A stretch of 64,000 bases of DNA from Cyanoderma ruficeps (lineage: Eukaryota; Chordata; Aves; Passeriformes; Timaliidae), in the NCBI GenBank assembly GCA_008694505.1, contig VZDJ01000049.1:558001-622000 (forward strand), read 5' to 3'. The notes beneath the pieces were generated by a model that had not been told where the DNA came from, did no database searches, and saw nothing but the letters and a program-made list of their open reading frames with translations. Shown piece by piece: positions 10,754 to 22,640 of this stretch. Within the stretch, counting starts at the first letter, position 1; each line of letters begins with the position of its first letter. A program made the translations under genes and the position numbers.

Positions 10754-11073
10754 GCCCTTGGTCAATCCTACACTCCACGCCCTTGGTCAATCCTACACTC
10801 CCTGCCCATGGTCCATGTTCCATCCCTGCCCTCGGTCCCTGCTCCATCCCTGCCCTCAGTCCCTGCTCCATCCCTGCCCTCAGTCCCTGTTCCATCCCTG
10901 CCCTCGGTCCCTGCTCCATCCCTGCCCTCAGTCCCTGCTCCATCCCTGCCCTCGGTCCCTGCTCCATCCCTGCCCTCAGTCCCTGTTCCATCCCTGCCCT
11001 CAGTCCCTGCTCCACCCCTGCCCTCGATCCCTGCCCCATCCCTGCCCTCAGTCCATCCTGCCCTCCCTGCCCT
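10754..11073. repeat. 24-bp pyrimidine-rich minisatellite
   Basis: About 13 copies of a 24-base unit (CCCTGCTCCATCCCTG followed by CCCTCRGT) are present. The first two copies are more diverged and carry GGTCAATCCTACACTC instead. The unit is divisible by three, so each frame repeats an eight-residue peptide without stops. That creates 130-280 codon frames on both strands. Nothing suggests translation. C-rich skew is strong. The array lies just right of the CpG island. Confidence 0.92.
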
Positions 11074-11459
11074 GGGTGCCCTCTCCCGAGCCCCCCAGGA
11101 GCAGCCCGTGCTGTCCCTGGCACTCCCCACACCTCCAGCAGTGTCACGGGTTAACACAGTTCAGGTTTTAGCTAAAGAGGAGCTCGGGGGGCACACGGGG
11201 ACACCAGAACCTTCCAGCCACCACCACTGCAAAGGCCACTGGGGAACATCTCCTAAAAACACCCCAGCCAACACACCAGGGCAGGTTATTGCACGCCGTG
11301 TTCTTAGAAAAGAAAATAATCAAAAGGAAAAAAGAACAAAATACACCACTTTTCCTGATCAAGAGAACAATTCTTGGGAGAAGAAATCAAGTTTCAAAGT
11401 ATTGATTCTCCATTCATCAGCCAAAACCAAAAAAAATACCAGAAAAGTCAACCTTAGCT
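11074..11459. other. Unique sequence after the minisatellite
   Basis: The GC-rich tail of the array grades into A-rich sequence. The open frame from the array continues to 11479 but has no recognisable features after the repeats. Confidence 0.5.
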
Positions 11460-12345
11460 GTTTTCTGGTAAAGTACTGATAATTCCATTTATATTATTTA
11501 AATAAATTATATCTATTTTTTGTTTTTGTTGCATGTGAGCTTATTAGTATTTACTTTCTTAAGCTTCTGCCAGTAAAAAGGGCCCTGGGTTTGACAGCAA
11601 ATTTTCTAGTATTTGGAAGCTTTTATCCCAATTTTAACACCTAATCTCTTTTTCTCTAGAGAATTAAATGATACTGCATTAAACCAGAAAATTATATAGA
11701 ATTTTAAACAGTCCACACAAGTGGGGAACTGACAGGTCATTAAACAGCTCTACTGGAAAGAAACTTCCTCCTAAAAATTTAGGGGTTTACATATTATATA
11801 GAAATATACCTATAATTACACATATATATGAGTATACATATGCAGCCATTTTACAATAGCTAAATAATTTGTCTAATTTAAGTTAAACCTACTTAATATG
11901 AAATACTTTATCAATAAAAAACATTAAACACAGAGATTTTCTTTCAACCCAATAGTCAACAAAAAACAACACAGCCAAAGAATATGTAAGTATAATCCAG
12001 ATTATTCCTATCTGATTTGTATTTTCAGTTCAACCTTAAAAGCTTTTAACAAAAGAAACATCCTTTTTGGCATAATGCATTGTCTAAGCTGCAGAACATG
12101 CTCAGATTTCAATTTCAAGACATATTTATAAAAAGCCATTGAAAAAGCCTCAGCAATTTTGTGACACATTTCTGACTAACTCAGTTAATGCTGCGTTCGG
12201 ATGAATCCAACAACAAGCAGGTTTTTTCCTACCCCCCAGGTAATGGCTTTTGCTCAATGAGTCAGATTTTTTTTTTGTATTTATGTATTTTTATATAGTT
12301 TATATTTTTTCATTGTGATTAAAAAAATACATAAAAATGAAGAAG
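11460..12345. promoter_or_regulatory. AT-rich repeat-poor block
   Basis: A long AT-rich run contains a TTATTTAAATAA palindrome near 11496 and many TATA-like segments. There are no CR1 or long simple repeats. It contains numerous TTAAT and TAAATA cores. Conserved element or simply AT-rich DNA: the sequence alone does not decide. Confidence 0.25.
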
Positions 12346-13460
12346 AATGCCAACTTTTCTTTTTCCCTGTAGGACCTGTTAGTTTCACCCCTAGGAACAG
12401 TCCGGAATTCTCCAGGAGCGCACGCTCCCGGGGCACGAGGGCACGTGGGCTCCAGATAAGGAATAATTTAGTTCATCAGAAGGTGGAAAGAAGAAGCGTT
12501 GCAGGGGGAAAAGGAGTGCTATTTCTGCAGGAATCCTTCTCCCCGGCGAAGGGCTCCTGTCTCTCCCGGGCCCGCGGGGCACAGGCCGTGTCTGAGGGGA
12601 GCCTCACCTACGGCTCCTCTTTGTGCCCCGCTCCCCTCACGGCTCCACACCGCATTTCCATTTCAAGCAGCTGCACAGGGATCGCTGCACGGATCAATTT
12701 CCACATCGAATATTTAGGAATACAATCGATGTATATTTTATATAAATATTTTCATTTAGTAGGAGCAGAACAGGCCTTTCCAGAGGAGGGACACACAAGC
12801 TGCTCAGTGACGCTGCAGGCGCCTTCCCCTTTGGATGGCCAGAGGTTTTATGGAAATCCCCGACCCCGCATCATTCCCACAGCTCGCTGCCCCTTCATGA
12901 AGCCTTTGCTGCCCTGGCAGCGGCACCGGGAGGTGTCACGGTGCCCGAAGGGTGGCTCTGTGGAAGGTGCCACCCCACACAGGCCCTCTGTGTGCCCGGT
13001 GGGTGCTGGCCCTGCAGGGCCGACCCGGGAGCACCTGAGCCAGGGGACAAACAGCAGCAGAAACTGAACCCAGCGCCCGCTGCCAGCCAGGAATGGCATC
13101 ACTTTGTGGAGCCGGGAAAATGCCAGGGGCAGAACAGGCCTTTGGGGAGGCCAGAGGCGTTCGTGCCGCCCGCGGGGCACAGCGGGGGCCGGCCGGCAGC
13201 GGGGCCGTCCCTGCTGGCAGCACCAGACCCGCAGCATCTGCACCCCCAGAGCTGGAGCCCGCGGACCCCGGGGGGACGGGCTGCAACGCCAAAAGCCAGC
13301 CCTGTGTGAGCACAGAGCCCGGCCCTGCCGGGGATCTGTCACACCGGCCACAGCGGGAGGAGCAGAAACCTCCAAACTTCACCAGACAGAAGGGACCTCT
13401 GACCCCCGAGCCTACACAGCAATTACATTCCAACAATCACTGAGATCTCCCTGTGACAGT
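12346..13460. other. GC-rich stretch, no supported gene
   Basis: Moderate CpG and GC content produce long frames on both strands (for example 250 codons at 12315-13067 plus, and 166-175 codons at 12848-13436 minus). The frames overlap on opposite strands, lack recognisable domains and do not share a consistent start. I reject them as genes. A repeated phrase AACAGGCCTTT occurs near 12770 and 13134, perhaps a small old duplication. Confidence 0.5.
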
Positions 13461-15399
13461 CAGTTTATACACCATAAAACAGCCACAACATTGGGAAAAG
13501 ATACTGTGAAAAGAGAAAGATTTAAAAAAGTATTTCCAGCCATTTTATTCAGAAGGAGCACAAATGAAAAATGGTTTTAAGTACATAATAAAACCCCAAA
13601 GGTTGCATCCACAGGATCTCAATTCTCACGTCCAGCTGACTGTTAAGCCTGTCCCTGCACAGCCCAGCCCTGTGGAACACTCTCCAGCCAGTTCTGCTCC
13701 GTGTGCCTGCCCCACACACGTCACCTGTGTGCTGCACCCGGTGTGAATCCCACCACGGTTCTCTGGGAACCTCTGCACTCTTCATGCTTCAAAGGATTCT
13801 TTTCTCTCCCTTTTCTATCTTTTCATGTGGTGTCTAAAATCCTATGTGACCGCTCCTTAAATTTCCTTAAACACTGTAAACCTGCTTATTCCTTTTCCAT
13901 TTTATCTTTTGCAAATCACCTGTGTGTTCCTCTGTTGTCATTTTTGCCAGACGCTTCTGTGCTAACCAGCAAGGTCACTGCAGAACCTGTATTGATTTTG
14001 CTCCCAAATATCCAAGTGTACAAATAGAGATTTTACCAAGGGTTCAGAGAGCCAGGGTAAACACCACCCAATCCAGTGCAGAACCCTCGGAACACGCAGT
14101 CAGAAATGGACTTGTGCAGGTTCCCTTGGAACAAAAAGGGCTGACCAGGTTTTGGGTGAGTGGGGACTGTGGCTGAGACCCGGCCCTTGCACTGGGGCAG
14201 AGGCTGGGAGTGCTGGATGGCACCACCGTGTCATTTATCCCAGCCCTGCTCAAATACAAATATTTTCCTTGGTTGACTGATGGTAACATTCAAACACACC
14301 TTTCCCTATTTCAACCCAGAGAGATCCCCTGTCCTTACTTTGAAATATACCCGGTGTAAATTTCCCAAACTTATCAGCCCAAACTGGAATCTCTTCTCAA
14401 CCTCGATAAATATCCGCAATCTCCCTCCAGTGCTGGGAGCCTGTGGGGCTGGGCCTGGCTGATCCTGCTGCTGTTCCCCACAGAATCTAAACTCCAGGCC
14501 TGGAGCTCACCAGAAGAATGCCTGACTTGGGCAGGAATTTAATATTGCCAACTTCTTTTACTTCTTTCTGAGAATGATCGAATCCTTTTTGGAGCCAAGT
14601 AGGGACCAGTTGTCTCTCTGAGACCACAAGTGACATGAATCCATAGGTAAAACCAGATTTTCTTTTTTCTTAGCTTGGTCACTGCTAGCTACTGAAACAT
14701 TTAAACCAGGATTACCAGGAAAAATCCAAACAACCAGCATGGATGGCAAGAAAAAGGGATCAATGTGGGACTGTGCCTCAAACACACATTTATAAGAAGC
14801 CAACTTTGCATTGTTGTACCAGATGCAGTCCCAGGGAAAAATGTATGCAGGCAACAGGGAGTTAAGTAAATAATTTTTTTCTTTTCTTTGTCGATGTGTT
14901 TAGTTCTCTTCCTGCCAAGACTCATTTCACTCTGCTATCTAGTGAGAGACACATATGGTGCAGTGAAATTGNCCAAGAAAGCATGTCCCAGCCTGTTGAG
15001 ACATCATCAAATAAGATTAAAGCAAAGTAAAAATAAAAAGATAGAACGATTTTTTTTCTTTTTCTTGTACAGAGAACATCTGATGAAAGTCACCGAGGTA
15101 CTTGAATGCTTCTAAAGGTTTTGCAACCATTTCTTTACTTTGCCTGGTTAAGAAAAAGGCAGAAATAACAAGCCAGTATCTCCTGTTTCTTCTTCAAGTT
15201 AGTGAAAAAATGTGTTTCATAATCAACCTGATGTATGTGAATAAAATACAATATTGCCTTCTCTGCTTCTGAGAAAACAGCACTTACATGCACAGAAATA
15301 CACGACCTTCTGCACTGATGGCCTCTCCACCAGCATCTCTTGAGTTCTGCAGGCAAGAATTGGGCCAGGACAAAATAATCTGGCTACTAATCTCCCAGT
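13461..15399. other. Ordinary non-coding sequence
   Basis: Mixed composition with one undetermined base at 14972. I see no tandem repeat, CR1 or recognisable exon. Confidence 0.5.
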
Positions 15400-15462
15400 G
15401 AGGAGTTGGACTGTGATGATCCTTGGGCATCCCCTCCTACCCAGAATATCCTATATTCTATG
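15400..15462 (+). mobile_element. CR1 LINE 3' fragment (old)
   Basis: The stretch GAGTTGGACTGTGATGATCC, then a CCC-rich block and ACCCAGAATATCCTATATTC, matches the conserved 3' tail of avian CR1 elements in sense orientation. In that tail, GTTGGACT-GATGATCC precedes the ATTCTATG octamers. Only the tail is kept, as is usual for 5'-truncated CR1 copies. Divergence suggests an old insertion. Confidence 0.7.
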
Positions 15463-16550
15463 CCTATAGTCCTCAGAAGGGTCTGAGTTACCTCCCAACC
15501 AGCATATTCAGGTGTCCCTGCCTAACAACTGCTGCATTACAGGAAATTCATCCAGAAACCCAAACTGCAGGATCTAAGCACGTGTGGAGCCGCTGCCTGT
15601 TTTCCTCACACAGGGACACCAGATAAAGGTGACTTTACAGGTTCTTTCCCTCTAAGGCCCTTTCAGTTCCCACATTAAAAAAGGAAAGGACTGAGTACGG
15701 AAACCCCAGCACATCACCACTGGCCCTTGCACGTGGTACTTGCAGACAACCTGTAGGGCCAGGGTGGAACAGCCTTGGCAACAAGAATCACCAAGAAGTC
15801 ACTTGGCAGCTCCTCTCCACCACTCTGAAATCAGGCTCCAGAAATATTCCACTTCCCACCAGGAAAGCACCAGCAAACACAACACATACAGTATGTTCTG
15901 TACTCTAAGTAAATAAACAGGAGTCTGCTCAAAGCCAGGGAAATATCCCACGGGAGAGGAGGAAGCCCAAATCAAATTTCCATTGTTGATCATGAGAGAA
16001 GTTATGGGGAGCTTCTTTACCACACAGAATAATCTGCAAAATGGGTCCAGCTTCAGAAACAAGACATTTTTTTGGATATTTCTCTGCCAACCTCCCCGGT
16101 TAGAACTGCATTTCCAGCCGGGTTTCCAAGCCGGTCACTGGACTGCAGGAAAGCAACAATGCATCAGTAGCAGAGATTATCCCTGGCCTTAATAAGCTGT
16201 TGTTGGCTTTCATAACAACTGCAGCCTAGGCCGAGTCACACCGAGCTCAAAGACAATCTTACCAATAGCCTGGAGCAAGGATTATAGAAACAAGAATCCA
16301 AGGGGGGGGTGGGAGGGAGCAAAAATCCCAAGAAACAGGGGCTAATGTAAAATCGTTTACATATTAACCTTCTTCCCTTCTGACAGTGGTCAAGTTCTGA
16401 TTCAAAATACAAATTATCTCCAATTACTTCAAAAGAGGCAGTCACAGAGCTGTCACTTAACCTTCACCATCTGTTTGGCTCAAAAGCAAGCTGTACAGCC
16501 TGCCACTTTGACCTCATCTTTCTCTTTCCACACTGGACAGGCACCAAAAG
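15463..16550. other. Ordinary non-coding sequence
   Basis: No gene is recognised. The G-quadruplex motif at 16302-16317 is listed separately. An AT-rich part near 16335-16440 with GTTTACATATTAACC could be a small regulatory element. Confidence 0.5.
16302..16317 (+). other. G-quadruplex motif
   Basis: Eight G, T, three G, A, three G. This can be parsed as four G3 runs with loops of 2, 1 and 1 bases, so a compact quadruplex is possible. It stands alone in otherwise average-GC sequence. Confidence 0.6.
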
Positions 16551-17010
16551 AAGAGAAGATGGTTTATTGTTCTCCCGAGAAAACCCGGGGGCTCAGGGTG
16601 CCGGAGGGAAGGGCAGCGCTCGGGAGGTGACTTAATTTAACTCTTCAGGGGGATTTGTTTGGGGAGGATGAGTCTGCAAACCTTCCTCCCTCCTCCTGCC
16701 AGCTCACTCCAGAAATGGGGTTTGTTTAAAGTGGAGCCTCTCTGCGAAGAGCAGCGGCTGTGAAATCACCAAGTGGGGGAAAGGCACGCACTATTCACAA
16801 TGGACTCTGGCTTAGGGACTTCTCTGAATCCAGTAGCCAGATGTACATAGAAAAATATCAGGTATTTAAGATGTCAAAGGGGAAATAAATCCTGGAAATG
16901 AAACAGCTTTCTAGGAAAAAGAGTAGCACAAAATGTTGGGGGAAAAAAAAAAACAAACCCAAACCCAAAAAACCCCAGACAAACCAACAGAACCAAGAAC
17001 AAAACACGAG
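16551..17010. promoter_or_regulatory. Possible regulatory stretch ending in an A/C-rich tract
   Basis: A repeat-free part (about 16560-16870) holds GACTTAATTTAACTC near 16628 and other AT cores in GC-rich surroundings. The right end (16942-17009) is a simple-sequence tract of AAAC/CAAACCC motifs that may be a degenerate microsatellite or an old A-rich retroposon tail. I could not identify a retroposon body beside it. Confidence 0.3.
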
Positions 17011-18000
17011 ATGATGCACAGTCTGAGAAAACACAGCTTCAAAGTCCTAAATATGACCTCACTGTAAGATAAATCAGAGTTACCACTACTCTCAGCTGCA
17101 CAGATCCAACCAAGGCTTCTCCCGAGCTGCTCATTACCCGTTGCATATTCCAGCCCCTCTCCTGCTCCGGGGAAAGGCAGGAGCTGAGCTCAAACTCACC
17201 CTGGAGCAGTGGCAGTGTGAAGGACCCGGGACAAATCCCCCCCGCGGGGTGTCAGGAGCTCCAGGCGCAGAAACACAACCTACAGCACAGAGGTGTTGGG
17301 AATACAACAAATCTGCTGGAGAAAAGAGATTCCAGAGGGGCTGGAGGGCACAATAACAGGGTGCAAATTTCTGAATGCCTCATGGTTTATGGGCAGCTTC
17401 TAATGCTTCTGCCGAGAAACATTACAGCATTTCCATTGGCTCTGATCTTTATTTTTAGTTTTATTACCCACTGCATAACAGGTTTCTTCTAGAGAGAAAG
17501 AAAGAAAGCAGATCCCTCTGTAAACAGGAGCAACTCCTGAACATTTCACAACGCAGTGGTTTAGCACGAGGATAATTCCACACCTGAAAGCAGCTCTGAG
17601 AACAAACATCCCTGTCGCTGTGCAGTGCCTGACGCTCCTGGCATCACTGGGCACGGGGAGGGAAGCCCCTTCTCCTGTGACACCGTGTTTAACCCAAGGA
17701 ACACACACCACAATGCACACGAGCTGCAAAGTTCCCATTTCCAGAGCAGATGGTAACGAGTCAATTAAACCCGCAGTGCCGCTGATAGCGGCGTGAAGCA
17801 CTGAGCATTCCGGTCGGTGCGAGAAAGAACAGGGCTGCAAAAGGTGCTGAACCAAATCAAAAAATGATCTCAGACAAACAGCCCTGACTTCCTAGAATCC
17901 AAATTCCTCCGCTACCTTTTTAAGAAGGCAGACAGAATACTGAACTTGATTTGCAGCTCCGAGGGGGCGGGAACCTCCCTGTGCCCCCGTGCTGGAAGGG
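17011..18000. other. Ordinary non-coding sequence
   Basis: No repeat family or exon is recognised. GCTCCGAGGGGGCGGGA near 17956-17972 shares the AGGGGGCG core of CTCF sites but lacks a good left half, so it is weak. Confidence 0.5.
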
Positions 18001-18625
18001 CCTGACACCCACCGCAGCCACACTGAAATGTTTAATTTTACTTAAAGCGTTCTCTCAGGCCTATGTATTATTTGAAGTATAATGTACAGAATTATCTAAT
18101 GAATTCTCAAATCAAATACTCTCATTTTGCTGCAGGCCATTTCCCGACAACAAACTGAAAGCACAGAGGCTGCTCTGTGTGCCTGAGTGCTGAATTTAAA
18201 CAGATGTCCAGTGGGCATCAGCCTCGCTCACTCTGCCTCTCCCATTCACTCGCCTCTATCTCGGCCAGTGCAAAAACCCCCTTAAATTAAAAACAAACAG
18301 AGACTCAAGATAACAAAAAATACGGCAAGACTTCCCGGCACAGACAGGCCCGTGGTGAGTGGCGGCCGTCCCCTCGCCACAGCCAGGGCCTGGTGACAGT
18401 GAGAAAGTCACCGGGGAGCAGCATCTGGCTCTGATTAGGTAACAAGCTGTAGCATCTGCAAACTTGTCAGTCCCCGGCCCACAACAAAGCCCAGCCAGCA
18501 GATCTGTGTTTAAAAAAGGGAACTGGCTGTTGGGTTTTATAAGACAAACATTATCTGTTCCATTGCGGGGTGCCGTTTTATTAAACGCCGCCTAGAAGGG
18601 GAGAAATTAAATGTGCTTGTTACAT
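18001..18625. promoter_or_regulatory. Candidate conserved non-coding elements (two)
   Basis: One stretch (about 18020-18200) is rich in homeodomain-type cores, for example TTTAATTTTACTTAAAGCG and TATCTAATGAATTC. A second (about 18420-18610) carries GATTAGGTAAC, a GTTTAAAAAAGGG run and TTATTAAACGCCGCC with retained CpGs. Both are repeat-free. Assignment as enhancers is inference. Confidence 0.4.
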
Positions 18626-18790
18626 TTTACTTTTCATCTCAAGGAAAAAACCCATTTGGTTTTGTCTGTCAGAAACCTTTTTCCTTGTCTTTCCTCTGTG
18701 AAGGGCGGTGAGATACCAGCAGAGCTTTCACAGCCCACAGTAAGCAGCTGCTGTGACCCTGGGGTGCTCTTACAGCATTTCTATTTTCTC

Positions 18791-18839
18791 TAAACAACAA
18801 AGATAAAATAAAACAAAATAAAATAAAACAAAACAAAAC
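18791..18839. repeat. A-rich (AAAAT/AAAAC)n simple repeat
   Basis: A pure A-rich pentanucleotide-like tract consists of AAAAT and AAAAC steps. It could be a decayed poly(A) tail, but no retroposon body precedes it on the plus strand that I can name. Confidence 0.7.
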
Positions 18840-21780
18840 TTCCATGCAGTGAACCCAGAAGCAATGAGGATCGAACCCACCATAGCTGAATTAAAATTTA
18901 CTCATCCCCACGTTTTCACCTAGACACTTCAGCAGTGTATTTGACTATGAAAGCTTCTACATTTCAACATTTTTTCTTCCACTTTTTTCTGGGTATGTTG
19001 AGATGGCCTTTTTCTCCGCTCTGCCTTACTGAATGACAGCTAGAGTTCTTAGCACCTCTTCTGTACCCTGAAATGTATTTATACTTCTCTTTTGAAAAAT
19101 GAGAAGAGAATACTCTGTGCCCCACATAAGACCGAAGTTCAACATAACTGAGAAAGAACTGAAGAATATTAAACCTGAAAAGTCAAATTTCTGTCCAACC
19201 TCACAGTTATTTTTGAACATCTAAGGGAAACCACCTATGAGCACCTCCGCAAAACAGAGACCTATAAAACTAAGCATTAGTCAAATCAGCAGTAGAGACT
19301 CAGTGCAGATCCTTCTGCATGGCTCCGGGAATCAGTCAGAAATTAATGGAATTCAGGAATTCCTCAGTCTGAGCAGTTTGCTCTGAAAGCACTTCCCTTT
19401 CCCGTGGTGCCCCAGTCCCTGTGGGCCCACCTTCAAACCCGGCCTCAGCCCGGCTGCTCCCTGCTCGGCACACACGGGAACACCCGGACGGGACAGGCAG
19501 GAGTGAGAGACACCCGCCAGGCACAGCCCCACCACGGGACCCCAGCGGAACTCCCAGGGAAAACTGTCTCCTTCCCACACCCCAGATACCGCAGAACCCC
19601 GGAATCAGGACTCTGAGGGAAAAACGCAGGTGTAACGAGAACTTGGGTGCGGAGCCTTTGGTTGGCTTTTTTCAAAACCTAGCTGAGAGATGTGGCCTAT
19701 TTATGAGTTGTGAAATACAAACCACATATCAACCATCTTAAGGAAATGGATTGATGTTAAGTGATACTTGAGAATCCACCCCGTAGCAAAGCTCCCACAC
19801 CAGCACAGACAGATAAGCAGAAAATCCTTCCTGCAAACACCGTGGCCGTCCTGATACAACATAAACCTGGAGGTCTGAAACCACTGTCATGACTTACAGG
19901 CCTGGAACACTTTGCCACATGATGAACTGATGAGAAAAGAACAATTCCTAATTCAGGTAATTACCCCAAATGCTGTTACATAAGCTGCAGCTCCAACTCT
20001 TTTTTGCTAACAACCCAAATGAACCTGAGACAGAGGATAAATAGAATAAAACCCCCTAGTTGAAGAATTAGGAATATACTGCTTCTGAAAAATGGCATGT
20101 GATATAAGAAGTAACAGATATGTTTGGTGTAGTAGCAATCCCTGCTGCTGTGGGACCACTGAAACGGCACAGTGAGAACTGGAATGTGCCGCAGAAACCC
20201 CCGGGGATGGGTCTGATGGGAGCCAAGGCCCAGCCTCCCATCCCCACTGCCCACCGCGGGCACTGCCTGCCTCGGAGAGCCCTCCTCTCTCTGCAGAGGG
20301 AAGCCCAGCTCTGCATCTGCTCTTTTCCCTCTGGTTTCAGAGCTTTCAGGATGCTGACCAGCCTGGGGTCAGCCAGTCCCGCGTGTCATGGAGCCCGTCC
20401 TCCCGCACATCTCTCCTGGTGCCTCCTGCAGTTCCACAGGGACCTGGGGGTACAGCTCAGGTAATTTCCTTTCCCTCCTGCTTCTCTATTCAAAACAAAA
20501 CAGGGGCTCTTGAATGCTTCAGTTCTCTCAGCGCTGCAGCTTTTCTCCCCCAGCTGCTGTGATTGCCATTACGGAGCTGACGGAGCTGGCCTTCCCCGAC
20601 AACCATCTTAAGTGCTCAGCAGAAGGCCGTGCATTCCAACAGCAACATGGTTTGTCCATTATTGTGATTTATTCTATTTTGCAATACAGTGGTAGCCGAG
20701 GCCCCTGCCAGGGTTCCTGTGCTGGGCACATACAGAACACACAACAAGGTGATCAGAAAAATTCAGCCCAAGGGTCCCAGAAACCTCTCTCCAGGCAATG
20801 CCTCCCTCAGTGCATTCATCATTTTTATCATCCTAATAATAATCAGCATTCTTTTTCACAGAACTAACGATTTAGAAGTTTCCCAGCACCTCTGCTTCCA
20901 ATGCCAGATACAATCCTACAATTAACACAGCAACAGGCTCCATGATCACCTCTGAAATCTTAACAGCCAGGATTCAAAAAGTCCTTTGGATCCAAGGACA
21001 TGCAAGGTACTTGTAAGCATCAAGATGATACAAACTGGCCTGCACTGAAGAAATAATCAGGCAAAAATAACATGATTTGATGTGATTCTTTTTGCTTTAG
21101 CTGAAAAAGAAAGCCCAAAGCAGCTCCTCTAAATGAGAAAAAATATTCAGAGGCACGGTAAACAAGAAGAGCAATATGGCCATGGATGCACAATGTTGTA
21201 TGGAAACAAAGGAAAGGTGAGCAGACGGCATCCATCACCCTGGAAGGCAGGCGTGGAAAAGTCTCTCCTATCTCCACAAGCAGCTGGGGATGATTCGCAG
21301 TAGACTTTTCTGTAATAAAATTCCCTCACGTTTCCTTACTTGGAAAACTCAGTTTATAGGTCAGTTAACAAGTATTAAAACCACAAGAGAACATGAAACG
21401 CACCACCTTTTCCTTTTGATCCTTTTTCCCTTTTGGATGAAAGTTTTGAAGTTGGGAATATAAAATCCCTGAATTTTTGTTATGTTTTATGCCTCCACGA
21501 AGGCATTAAAACGGCAGTTTGTGGGCTGAAGAAATATCCCCTAAGTGGCAGGGAATTAAAGCAAGCTGTCCCGAGCACAGCCCTGCTCGCCAGGTGCGCC
21601 GCTGCCCAAATGGAACACCTCATTTACAAAACAAATCTGCCTCCAAAATTACCTGCCCCTCTTGATTGCTGCAAATGGTTTTCATCAACCTGCACGGCCG
21701 TCCCGGGGTGTGCAGCCCTGGCCCCAGAGCCGGGACAGGCTCTGGGGCAGCAGCAGCCCGTCCCCAGCCCGCACAGAGGC
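18840..21780. other. Ordinary non-coding sequence
   Basis: No gene, CR1 or long tandem repeat is found in nearly 3 kb. A GGATCGAACCC phrase near 18869 resembles a tRNA B box on the minus strand, but no tRNA fold accompanies it. Open frames of up to 117 codons show no domain. Confidence 0.5.
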
Positions 21781-22025
21781 CGGGGTGTCCCCTCTGGGGG
21801 GTGTCCCCTCATTAAGGGGGGTGTCCCCTCGTTGGGGGTTGTCCCCTCGTTAGGGGGTGTCCCCTCGTTAAGGGGGGTGTCCCCTCATTAGGGGGGGTGT
21901 CCCCTCGTTGGGGGGTGTCCCCTCCTTGGGGGGTGTCCCCTCATTAGGGGGGGTGTCCCCTCATTAGGGAGGGTGTCCCCTCGTTGGGGGGTGTCCCCTC
22001 ATTGGGGGGTGTCCCCTCGTTAGGG
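21781..22025. repeat. 18-20 bp minisatellite of hairpin-forming units
   Basis: About 13 copies have the plan GGGGTGTCCCCTC followed by ATTA, GTTA or GTTG and a run of G. Copy length varies from 17 to 20 bases by changes in the G run. Each unit contains GGGG-TGT-CCCC, a perfect inverted repeat with a three-base loop, so either strand can fold at every copy. The frames across it are artificial. Confidence 0.92.
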
Positions 22026-22029
22026 CCAC

Positions 22030-22640
22030 GTCCCGCTGGGCACGGACAGAACCCACCACGGCACGGAACTGCCTCGGCTGTAGGTTCTAAAGGGCCCGCG
22101 CTCTGGCAGGATGCTTCGGTTTTGAAATCTATCAAAGGAATCTCAAAACAAATTACATGGTAAATTATTATCTGTGTTCTGGCCTGCTCTGCACACCCCA
22201 CTGTTCGGCATGAATGGCGGTGGGAGAGCCCTTGTGAAAGCGGCCAGATAAGCAGATTACAGGATGTCAGGTGCCTCGGGCTGCCCGGGCTTTCACAGCC
22301 CAACTTCGGCACAGCCCGCTCCTCTCCCCAGCGCGGGTCACGGGCTACTTCAATTAACGCACCCCTAATGACCGCCGGTTGTTCCCTAATGGGAAGGGAA
22401 TAAATGCGGGACACACCGAGCAGGCACAGAGAGCAAACCGCTCTCCCCTCGCTCTCCCCGGCCTCGCTGTGTTTGGCTTCTCCAGCCAACTCGCAGAGAG
22501 GGGAAACGGGCTTGTGAGGAATAGAGAATTTCTATCAGAAAGAAACCTTTTATGTAGCTTTCCTATCATTACCCACGCATTTCTGGCAGCTCTCAGTGTC
22601 CTCTAGATCCCAGCGCGCTGCCTTTTCTGCTATGAAAACA
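22030..22640. promoter_or_regulatory. Candidate conserved non-coding element
   Basis: A repeat-free block follows the minisatellite. Around 22345-22410 there are CTTCAATTAACGCACC, CCCTAATGACCGCC and TTCCC-TAAT-GGGAA, with several isolated CpGs among homeodomain cores. This composition is typical of developmental enhancers. No exon is evident. Confidence 0.4.

Noticed and set aside
10516..11479. 212- and 284-codon frames
   Set aside because: Driven by the 24-bp minisatellite. The non-repeat parts show no domain.
12315..13436. Overlapping 160-250 codon frames on both strands
   Set aside because: GC-rich stop-poor DNA. No domain, no splice pattern, antisense overlap.
17956..17972. Possible CTCF site
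   Set aside because: Only the AGGGGGCG core fits. The left half does not match, so it is too weak to call.
18855..18880. tRNA-like B-box phrase (GGATCGAACCC)
   Set aside because: No matching A box, anticodon stem or acceptor stem around it on either strand.
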